Shown here piece by piece: positions 17,203-24,089 of a stretch of 61,222 nucleotides of DNA. Both the position numbers and the translations under genes were made by a program. The notes under the pieces are model-generated. The model searched no databases, was not told the DNA's origin, and saw nothing but the letters and a program-made list of their open reading frames with translations. The stretch is from the NCBI GenBank assembly GCA_019694675.1, contig JAIBBK010000027.1:1-61222 (forward strand). Reading direction: 5' to 3'. Numbering within the stretch: position 1 is the stretch's first letter; the number at the start of each line of letters is the position of its first letter. The DNA comes from Ignavibacteria bacterium. Its GTDB lineage: Bacteria > Bacteroidota > Ignavibacteria > Tepidaquicellales > Tepidaquicellaceae.

Positions 17203-17430
17203 TCATCTTCTGCGGCTCAGGAAGTAGAATACCAGTGAAATTATTATGCTTATTAAGATTGATGTGGCAAGCGGAAAGTAAAATGTGAAATTCTCCCGCC
17301 TTATGACAATATCACCCGGCAATTTTCCGAAGAACGGTATCTTCCCCCCGTACATGAGTAACAGACCGGCCATTGCCATTACTATGCCGGACACTAAGAG
17401 TATCCTTCCTATTGATTGCAGGCCTTCCAT
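17203..17430 (-). CDS. DUF2905 small membrane protein
   Basis: A 75-residue protein with two membrane helices joined by the family mark KIPFFGKLPGDIVIRREN, which places it in DUF2905. The role of this family is not known. The frame stays open to 17511, but ATG at 17430 (MEGLQSIGR) gives the usual family length and puts the first helix near the N-terminus. No strong ribosome-binding site precedes it. It lies nine bases ahead of the SDR gene on the same strand. Confidence 0.85.
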   Translation of the reverse strand: MEGLQSIGRILLVSGIVMAMAGLLLMYGGKIPFFGKLPGDIVIRRENFTFYFPLATSILISIIISLVFYFLSRRR

Positions 17431-17466
17431 TTGATCAGTCAGTGAATGAGTGCCAAAATGATTCAG

Positions 17467-17496
17467 TTGAGATAGCCGATGAGTATTAGTAACTTG
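17467..17496 (+). promoter_or_regulatory. Bacteroidota-type promoter-like site for lpdA
   Basis: TTG at 17467-17469, 20 bases, then TAACTTG at 17490-17496, close to the -33 TTTG / -7 TAnnTTTG form, about 42 bases before the lpdA ATG. Prediction only. Confidence 0.35.
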
Positions 17497-17538
17497 CATC
17501 AAACTTAACACAATAATCTCAACTTTCCTACAGACTAA

Positions 17539-18930
17539 ATGAAAGAATACGACGTACTTGTAATCGGAAGCGGTCCCGGAGGATATACCACGGCAATAAG
17601 GGCATCACAGCTTGGCTTAAAATCAGCAGTTATAGAACGCGACAGGCTCGGAGGCATCTGTCTCAACTGGGGCTGCATCCCGACAAAGGCCCTGCTCAGA
17701 AATGCAGAGCTTATGAACAGTCTTAAGCACATGGATGATTTCGGTATCACTGTGGATGTGAAGAAGTTTGATTTTGACAAGATCATTTCCCGGTCGAGAG
17801 GCGTTGCCGATGCTTCGGAAAAGGGAGTTAAGTTTCTGATGAAGAAGAATAAGATCGACGTGATCGAAGGCACAGGTATCATAAATAAAGACAAGACAAT
17901 TTCCGTCACCGATAAGAACGGAAAGGAAACGGATAAGGTCAGGGCGAAGCACACGATCATTGCCACTGGAGCCAGGGCAAGAACGATCGGGGACGTGAAG
18001 TTTGATGAGGAGAAGATACTTTCCTCAACAGGAGCAATGATCATGAAAAAGCTTCCGTCAAAACTGACAATAGTTGGCAGCGGGGCAATAGGCGTGGAAT
18101 TTGCATATTTCTATAATGCTTTCGGCACGGAAGTGACCATCATAGAGATGATGCCGACAATAATGCCGGTCGAGGACAAGGATATTTCCGATGTGGTGGC
18201 AAGGGAGTTCAAAAAGAGCGGAATCAAGATCCTGACCGAAACCAGGACCGAGGGCGTTGAAGTGAAAGGCGGAAAGGTGATCACAAAGGTTTCAGGAAAG
18301 GCAAACGACTCAATTGAGTCTGACGCCGTACTGCTTGCAATAGGGGTTCAGGGAAATATTGAGAACATCGGACTTGAAAATGCGGGCATAATGACCGAGC
18401 GCGGGCATATAATGGTTGACAAGGATTACAAAACGAATGTGGAAGGATTCTATGCAATAGGTGATGTGATAGGTGCGCCGTGGCTTGCCCATGTTGCTTC
18501 ATCGGAAGGCATAAACTGCGTTGAGAAGATCAAGGGTATGCATGTGCCCGATATTGATTATTCGAACATACCGGGATGTACATACTGTCAGCCGCAGGTA
18601 GCATCGGTAGGTCTGACTGAAAAGAAAGCGGTTGAGGCCGGCTATGATATAAAGGTCGGGAAGTTCCCGTTCTCTGCAAGTGGCAAATCACGTGCAATGG
18701 GAGAAACCACAGGGCTCATAAAGGTGATCTTTGACGCAAAGTATGATGAGCTCATAGGCGCGCATATTGTCGGCGTTGAAGCAACCGAACTCATCTCGGA
18801 GTTTGTGCTTGCAAAGTCACTCGAAGCCACGCATGAGCAGATACTGAAGACGGTTCATGCACATCCGACTCTCAGTGAGATAAATATGGAGGCAGTGGGC
18901 GTGGCATACGGCGAAGCAATAAATATTTAG
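17539..18930 (+). CDS. lpdA: Dihydrolipoyl dehydrogenase (E3)
   Basis: FAD enzyme that reoxidises lipoyl groups of 2-oxoacid dehydrogenase complexes or the glycine cleavage system, producing NADH. FAD site GSGPGG at residues 10-15; redox pair Cys41 and Cys46 in GGICLNWGCIPTK; NAD-binding GSGAIGVEFAYF in the middle; YAIGDV second FAD motif; and the C-terminal HAHPTLSE with the catalytic histidine. Length 463 is standard. No E1 or E2 gene is next to it, so it may serve several complexes. It is followed by an AT-rich inverted repeat and the YtxH gene. Confidence 0.95.
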   Translation: MKEYDVLVIGSGPGGYTTAIRASQLGLKSAVIERDRLGGICLNWGCIPTKALLRNAELMNSLKHMDDFGITVDVKKFDFDKIISRSRGVADASEKGVKFLMKKNKIDVIEGTGIINKDKTISVTDKNGKETDKVRAKHTIIATGARARTIGDVKFDEEKILSSTGAMIMKKLPSKLTIVGSGAIGVEFAYFYNAFGTEVTIIEMMPTIMPVEDKDISDVVAREFKKSGIKILTETRTEGVEVKGGKVITKVSGKANDSIESDAVLLAIGVQGNIENIGLENAGIMTERGHIMVDKDYKTNVEGFYAIGDVIGAPWLAHVASSEGINCVEKIKGMHVPDIDYSNIPGCTYCQPQVASVGLTEKKAVEAGYDIKVGKFPFSASGKSRAMGETTGLIKVIFDAKYDELIGAHIVGVEATELISEFVLAKSLEATHEQILKTVHAHPTLSEINMEAVGVAYGEAINI

Positions 18931-18972
18931 ATTGTCTAATCAATTAAATTAGCATATTTTGATTCAGACAAT
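18931..18972. repeat. AT-rich inverted repeat between lpdA and ytxH
   Basis: A 13-base arm at 18931-18943 pairs with 18959-18972 (one bulged C at 18965) around a 15-base loop. It starts immediately after the lpdA stop. No T run follows, so it is not a classic terminator; it could stabilise the 3' end of the message. Confidence 0.6.
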
Positions 18973-19016
18973 TCAACAGGAAATTCCATTAAATACTAAA
19001 CTCAAGGAGTCAAATC

Positions 19017-19439
19017 ATGGATGACAATAAATCTGGAAAAGGCTTTCTGCTTTTCGGACTGTTCATCGGAGCAGTTGTGGGAGCGGCCACTGCTCTGCTT
19101 ACTGCGCCGAAATCCGGGCGGGAGCTTAGAAACGATATCAGGATCAAAAAAGACGAATATCTTGACGATACTTCAGAATACCTGGAAATTGCGAAGACAA
19201 AGGCGACAGATCTGATAAACGAAGGAAAGAAGAAATCGGAGAAACTTATTTCCGACGCGAAAGAAAAGGCAACCTCGCTGATCAAGGATGCCAACTCCAT
19301 TCTTAATCAGGCAAAGGTCAGAGCAACAGGGACGGCTGAATCTACCAAAGATACAATTGTGGGTGAAGCCGAAAAGGTGAAGGAAGCCTTCAAAGCAGGT
19401 GTCGAAGCATACAATCAGGAAAAGTCAAAAGGTATCTGA
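19017..19439 (+). CDS. YtxH domain protein
   Basis: A 140-residue protein with one N-terminal membrane helix (FLLFGLFIGAVVGAATALLTAP) followed by the LLTAPKSGRELR motif of the YtxH family and a long charged alpha-helix likely to form a coiled coil. In Bacillus YtxH is a general stress protein of unknown function. A good AAGGAG site lies nine bases before the ATG. It is 24 bases before the DUF948-like gene and the two share a plan of membrane anchor plus coiled coil, so they probably work together at the cytoplasmic membrane. Confidence 0.82.
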   Translation: MDDNKSGKGFLLFGLFIGAVVGAATALLTAPKSGRELRNDIRIKKDEYLDDTSEYLEIAKTKATDLINEGKKKSEKLISDAKEKATSLIKDANSILNQAKVRATGTAESTKDTIVGEAEKVKEAFKAGVEAYNQEKSKGI

Positions 19440-19463
19440 ATAAGATTCTTCATCTGATCTGAA

Positions 19464-19997
19464 TTGGAGACTGCCGCATTCATATTAAGGTTGTTGGCCG
19501 ATGTTTCAATCATCTTCCTGTTTATTGCTTTGGTTGTGCTTGTATTTAACCTGACAAAGACATTCAAAGCGCTGACAGAGAAGCTTGATGCGCTTTCAGC
19601 CGACATAAAGGATATTAAGCCGAAGCTTGAGTTAAGCCTCGAAAAGGTGAACTCACTTTCGGACAATGTCGGTGCGCTATTCACAAATGTCAATGAGCAG
19701 GTGGACAAAGTAGGTGTAGTGGTTAACAAATTCTCTGACACTGCAAATGATGTTCTTGATTTAGCTGACAATCTTCAGCAAAAAGTGCGCAATCCTCTGC
19801 TTGAGGGAGCAAGTACTGTATCTGCAATTGCGGCAGGGGTCAGGACATTTACGGATGTCTGGAATCAGGGCAAGAACAGGCGGTCGGCAAAAAAACAGAT
19901 CCAGCTTACGGAGAAGCTGACTGAATCGGTGGAAGAGTTCAATAAGGAACTGGACGAAGTCAACGCACAGCTTGCGGACATGAAGTCGAAGGACTGA
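19464..19997 (+). CDS. DUF948-like membrane-anchored coiled-coil protein
   Basis: A 177-residue protein with a membrane helix at about residues 9-32 and a long heptad-like region after it (SADIKDIKPKLELSLEKV, then NEQVDKVGVVVNKFSD), resembling DUF948 proteins, which have no firm function. TTG start at 19464 with a GATCTGAA stretch before it, no strong ribosome-binding site. Second gene of a pair with YtxH and ends just before a rho-independent terminator. Confidence 0.7.
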   Translation: METAAFILRLLADVSIIFLFIALVVLVFNLTKTFKALTEKLDALSADIKDIKPKLELSLEKVNSLSDNVGALFTNVNEQVDKVGVVVNKFSDTANDVLDLADNLQQKVRNPLLEGASTVSAIAAGVRTFTDVWNQGKNRRSAKKQIQLTEKLTESVEEFNKELDEVNAQLADMKSKD

Positions 19998-20024
19998 TCA
20001 GTAAATATCGCAGCTCATTTAGTG

Positions 20025-20052
20025 AGGCGGGCCGGACAGGTCCGCCTTTTTT
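20025..20052 (+). terminator. Rho-independent terminator after the YtxH/DUF948 pair
   Basis: Arms 20025-20033 and 20039-20047 (nine pairs, one G.T) around GGACA, followed by six T. Closes the unit that starts at lpdA or ytxH. Confidence 0.88.
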
Positions 20053-20174
20053 ATTGTCATACTTTGCATGCAATTCTGCCTTAACTCTATTTCTTCAGTA
20101 AGTTGAAATAATACATTTCTTTAGAAAAGTCTTAGCAGTAATTTTGATCAAACAAGAATTGAAGGAGAAACGAA

Positions 20175-22085
20175 ATGAGAATCACATCGCAATACAGTTT
20201 GAGGACTTTGCAAATTGCATCCCTCACGCTTGCAATGCTTTTTGCATTGCTGACGGCTCAGAAGATCTATAGCCAAAGCTATATCTTCTGTGATTTTGAG
20301 AACACTGCATTCCCACCGGCCGGCTGGACGCTTGCAAACACTTCTTCGTACGACTGGATCCGAACCACATATGCGAGCGGATACGGTGTCGGAGTTTCTT
20401 CCGCCGTGGCGGATTTCTATGATTACTCAAGCGGAAACTTTGAGATAGCCAGCCCGGTCTTCGCCCCTTCCGTTTCAGGAGACTCGATCTCGTTTGATCA
20501 CGCTTATGCAACCGGCTCAAACGAAAACGACCGGCTTGAGATCTATACATCTTCTGATGCAGGGGTCACATGGAACCTGCTGATCTCACTTGCCGGCGGT
20601 ACTTCAGGGCCGCTCAGAACAGCTCCTCCCACTTATGACCTGTTTGTTCCTAATTCTTCTCAGTGGGCGACCAAGTCATTCGGATTGCCGGTTGGCACAT
20701 CCAAGGTGAAGCTGACAGCAGTCACAGCATACGGCAACAATCTTTATGTTGACAATCTGAGGATCAGAACGCGATTTGCAAACGACGCAGGCATGAGCAG
20801 TATTTCGCAACCGAAGTGGGCTGTTAAGCCGCAGATGATCGCTCCGAAAGTGTCTGTCAGGAACTACGGTACTTCAAGCGCGGGATTCCAGGTAACAATG
20901 ACCATAACTCCGGGAGGATATACGAACACTCAGAATGTAAGCAATCTTGCTCTGGGACAATCGCAGGAGGTTGTCTTCCCCGAATACAACTTCTCCTCAA
21001 CCGGCAATTACACACTGAAGGCAGTTACGGCTCTTGCGGGAGATCAGAATCTTTTCAATGACACCATCACGAATCAGCTTGTCGTTACAACCTCTCCGAG
21101 GAATGTCGTGCTGGAGTACTGTACCGGAACATGGTGCCAGTGGTGTCCATGCGGAGATGATGAAGCGCGGCACCTTGAGGAGACATATCCTAACTCGGTA
21201 ATATTCGCATATCACGGTGCGGGAAGCGATCCATGGAGAGTATTCAACGGTAGCGGCATCATCAGCGCACTCGGATTTCCCGGTTACCCTTCCGGGCTCA
21301 ATGACAGAAGGCTTGGCACGCATAACGGCTGGGGTTCGTTCTTCACGGATGCAGAATACCGTTACTCAAAAGACCCGGCATCTCCGATAGAACTGACGGC
21401 AACGACGGTCAATTACAATTCTTCAAGCAGGGAACTGACAGTGAATCTGAATGCGAAAGCGCTTTCCAATCTTGACGGACAGTACAAAGTCAATTACATA
21501 ATCACAGAGAACAATCTTGTTTATCCGCAGACAGGCAACAGCTTTTGCACGGGCAGTTCCACGTGGGTTCATGACTGGGTAGTGCGTAACATTGTGAATA
21601 CAATGACGGGTGACAATGTGAACAGCGGCACATGGAATGCCGGGCAGGTTTACCCTCTCACGTTCACAACCACGATAGACCCGGCATGGGTTGCCTCAAA
21701 CTGCAAATTCAATGTGATGATCTTCAGGGAAGGATCAACTCTGAATACTTCCGTTGTACAGCAGGCAATGAGCGCGTCTGTAGTTCCGACCGGGATCACG
21801 CAAAACGGCAGCGAAATGCCTGCTGGTTTTGAGCTGGATCAGAATTATCCGAATCCGTTCAACCCTTCAACAAGCATAAGGTTTGCGATTCCGCGTGACG
21901 GCTATGCTTCATTAAAGGTATATGATGCAAACGGAAAGCTCATGTCTGTTTATCTTGACGGCTTCATAAAAGCCGGTGTTTACAGCGCACAGATAGATGC
22001 CGGAAATCTCCCGAGCGGCGCTTATTTCTACAGGCTCAGTTCAGGTGATGTGGCGCTGGCAAGGAAGATGATGGTGGTGAGGTAA
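20175..22085 (+). CDS. Secreted Omp28-domain protein with T9SS type A sorting domain
   Basis: A 636-residue exported protein. Order: signal peptide to about residue 34; a jelly-roll/MAM-like adhesive module starting DFENTAFPPAGWTLAN; a CARDB-like beta domain around residues 210-310; an Omp28-related domain with a thioredoxin-like CTGTWCQWCPCGDDE segment; another beta domain; and a C-terminal sorting domain from about residue 550 with LDQNYPNPFNP and a YRLSSGD...KMMVVR end. The sorting domain sends the protein through the type IX secretion system to the surface. The CQWC pair suggests a redox-active or metal-binding site. It has its own AAGGAG ribosome site; the long leader carries no clear promoter. 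Confidence 0.9.
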   Translation: MRITSQYSLRTLQIASLTLAMLFALLTAQKIYSQSYIFCDFENTAFPPAGWTLANTSSYDWIRTTYASGYGVGVSSAVADFYDYSSGNFEIASPVFAPSVSGDSISFDHAYATGSNENDRLEIYTSSDAGVTWNLLISLAGGTSGPLRTAPPTYDLFVPNSSQWATKSFGLPVGTSKVKLTAVTAYGNNLYVDNLRIRTRFANDAGMSSISQPKWAVKPQMIAPKVSVRNYGTSSAGFQVTMTITPGGYTNTQNVSNLALGQSQEVVFPEYNFSSTGNYTLKAVTALAGDQNLFNDTITNQLVVTTSPRNVVLEYCTGTWCQWCPCGDDEARHLEETYPNSVIFAYHGAGSDPWRVFNGSGIISALGFPGYPSGLNDRRLGTHNGWGSFFTDAEYRYSKDPASPIELTATTVNYNSSSRELTVNLNAKALSNLDGQYKVNYIITENNLVYPQTGNSFCTGSSTWVHDWVVRNIVNTMTGDNVNSGTWNAGQVYPLTFTTTIDPAWVASNCKFNVMIFREGSTLNTSVVQQAMSASVVPTGITQNGSEMPAGFELDQNYPNPFNPSTSIRFAIPRDGYASLKVYDANGKLMSVYLDGFIKAGVYSAQIDAGNLPSGAYFYRLSSGDVALARKMMVVR

Positions 22086-22122
22086 CTATCCCTTAGTCTG
22101 CCTGACACTCAGGATCTTTGAC

Positions 22123-22148
22123 AAAAAGTCCCTGCAAACCGCGGGGAC
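22123..22148 (-). terminator. Rho-independent terminator of the xthA-quinone reductase unit
   Basis: On the minus strand an eight-base arm (22141-22148) pairs with 22128-22135 (one G.T), five-base loop, followed by five T (22123-22127). It lies 37 bases after the stop of the leftward zinc-binding dehydrogenase gene. Confidence 0.7.
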
Positions 22149-22184
22149 GTTGCATATTTAGTTCAAGCGAATCTTCAGGCGCAA

Positions 22185-23204
22185 TCACCTGCACATTACA
22201 ACGATCTTGCCGAACTGCCTGTTGTCGTTCATCTTTCTGTACGCTGATGTTATGTCAGAAAGGCGGTACTCTGAATCAATGACCGGAACGATCTTCCGTT
22301 CTTCAACAAACTTCAGCATATTCGCAAAGTCATCCGGGGAACCCATTGTGGATCCAAGCACATCAAGTTGCTTCCAGAAGAATCTGTGAAGGTTCACTCT
22401 ATGTGCAGGGCCGAGACTCGCTCCGTACAGAACAATTCTTCCGCCGTAAGAAACTATTTCCGGAAGCTGTGCAAATGAGTCGCCTCCGGCGCTGTCAAGT
22501 ACAATATCCATTCTGCCACCGCACATTTCACGGATCTCATTTTCCCATCCGTCTGTTGTGTACAGCGCTCCGCCCTTAGCGCCAAGCTCCACCGCCTTTC
22601 TGAGCTTTTCGTCATTGCCGGAAGTAACAAATACATTCGCTCCGGCACTCAGGGCAAACTGCATTGCAAGAGCTGCAACGCCGCCTCCGATCCCGGTTAT
22701 CAGTATGTTCTCACCGCCGGAAAGCCGCCCCCTTGTAAACAATGCTCTGTATGCCGTTACCCCGGCAAGAGGAATCGCGGATGCTTCCCTGTGAGAAAGG
22801 TGTGAAGGTTTTAAATGGAGGTTCTTCAGGTCAGCACTTACAAACTCTGCAAATGTTCCGTTCATCGGCATGCCAAGTATTGAGTACCGTGCCGACTGAT
22901 GTGACGGGCTGTCACCCCATTGGATCGAAGGATCAATTATGACTTCATCTCCCGGCTTGAATTCTGAAGTTCCGTCAGGCACAGAGTAAACTAAACCACT
23001 GCAGTCGGAACCGGGAATGACGGGAAGTTTGATCTTTGAATACAAACCCTGAGCTATGTAAACATCCCTCCTGTTGAGAGATGCATATTCAACTCTTACA
23101 ATTGCACGTCCGTCTTCTGCATCAGGTTCTTTTGTTTCTTCCACGGCAAGATTCGAATCCAGCGATTGCAGATCGCCCGTTCTGTGAAGCACTGCGGCTT
23201 TCAT
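22185..23204 (-). CDS. Zinc-binding dehydrogenase / quinone-reductase-like MDR protein
   Basis: Medium-chain dehydrogenase/reductase with 339 residues: N-terminal GroES-like domain (NRRDVYIAQGLY, PGSDCSGLV) and Rossmann domain with GIGGGVAALAMQFAL. The GHEXXG-type catalytic zinc site of alcohol dehydrogenases is replaced by GSDCSG, which is seen in zinc-free NADPH:quinone oxidoreductases and enoyl reductases. Substrate unknown. Its ATG follows the xthA stop with no base between, so the two genes are one operon, ending at the terminator at 22123. Confidence 0.87.
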   Translation of the reverse strand: MKAAVLHRTGDLQSLDSNLAVEETKEPDAEDGRAIVRVEYASLNRRDVYIAQGLYSKIKLPVIPGSDCSGLVYSVPDGTSEFKPGDEVIIDPSIQWGDSPSHQSARYSILGMPMNGTFAEFVSADLKNLHLKPSHLSHREASAIPLAGVTAYRALFTRGRLSGGENILITGIGGGVAALAMQFALSAGANVFVTSGNDEKLRKAVELGAKGGALYTTDGWENEIREMCGGRMDIVLDSAGGDSFAQLPEIVSYGGRIVLYGASLGPAHRVNLHRFFWKQLDVLGSTMGSPDDFANMLKFVEERKIVPVIDSEYRLSDITSAYRKMNDNRQFGKIVVMCR

Positions 23205-24002
23205 TTATATCTTGACCTTAATTGATACAGGGCAATGGTCGCTTCCCATTACATGTGGATAGATTTCAGATGATACAACATTGCCTGCAAAATCTTCCGA
23301 CACCATAAAGTAGTCAATTCTCCAGCCAAGGTTCTTCTCACGCTTCCTCGTGACCTGATCCCAGAATGTGTATAGCCCGCCTTCTTTATGGAACTTTCGG
23401 AATACGTCCACATACCCGAGCCTGAGCAGATTGTCAATCCACTCTCTTTCTTCAGGAAGGAATCCCGAATTCTTCATGTTCTTTTCGGGTTCTGCAAGGT
23501 CGATCTCCTTATGTGCCGTGTTGAAATCTCCGGTTACAATTATTCCCTTTCGGTCCCGGTAATTCTTGTCAAGCAGATAGAAGAGTTCATCATAGAAATC
23601 GAGCTTGTATTTTACCCTCTCAGGTCCGCGGCCTCCGTTTGGAAAATAACAGTTTGCAAGCACAAAACTGCCGTAGTCCGCAATTATTGCCCTTCCTTCT
23701 GTATCGAAGTATTCATTGCCGAGTCCGAGGCGTATCGATTCTGGTCTAACCTTCGTGTAAATGCAGACGCCTGAGTAGCCCTTCTTCTCGGCAGAAAAGA
23801 AGTGCGATTCGTAGCCCTTTATGTTCTTTACAGATTCGTCAATCTGATCCGGCTGTGCCTTCGTTTCCTGCAGGCAGATGATGTCGCCCGCAGAATTGCC
23901 AAACCACTCCATGAACCCCTTGTTCTGCACTGCACGAATGCCGTTAACATTCCACGAGTATATCAGCAGTGTGCCTGATCTTTTCTTTTTTGCGGATGGC
24001 AT
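23205..24002 (-). CDS. xthA: Exodeoxyribonuclease III (AP endonuclease, Xth family)
   Basis: Cuts DNA 5' of abasic sites and trims 3' ends in base excision repair. The 265 residues show the endonuclease/exonuclease/phosphatase fold marks: SWNVNGIRA, ICLQETKAQ (metal-binding glutamate), GDFNTAHKEIDL and the C-terminal GSDHCPVSI with the catalytic Asp-His. A basic N-terminal tail of about ten residues (PSAKKKRSG) precedes the domain. First gene of the unit with the quinone-reductase-like gene. Divergent from the AddAB-like genes, which are also DNA repair genes. Confidence 0.94.
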   Translation of the reverse strand: MPSAKKKRSGTLLIYSWNVNGIRAVQNKGFMEWFGNSAGDIICLQETKAQPDQIDESVKNIKGYESHFFSAEKKGYSGVCIYTKVRPESIRLGLGNEYFDTEGRAIIADYGSFVLANCYFPNGGRGPERVKYKLDFYDELFYLLDKNYRDRKGIIVTGDFNTAHKEIDLAEPEKNMKNSGFLPEEREWIDNLLRLGYVDVFRKFHKEGGLYTFWDQVTRKREKNLGWRIDYFMVSEDFAGNVVSSEIYPHVMGSDHCPVSIKVKI

Positions 24003-24018
24003 CTTGCCTCTGTTAAGA

Positions 24019-24049
24019 TTTGAATTAGTAATTCAGGGAAACTATTTTG
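24019..24049 (+). promoter_or_regulatory. Bacteroidota-type promoter-like site of the AddAB-like operon
   Basis: TTTG at 24019-24022, exactly 20 bases, then TATTTTG at 24043-24049. This places a start of transcription near 24056, about 35 bases before the ATG. One base short of the full TAnnTTTG form. Confidence 0.4.
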
Positions 24050-24089
24050 CAAAGTTAATTATCCGAATTCTTTTTAGATACACTAAGAA

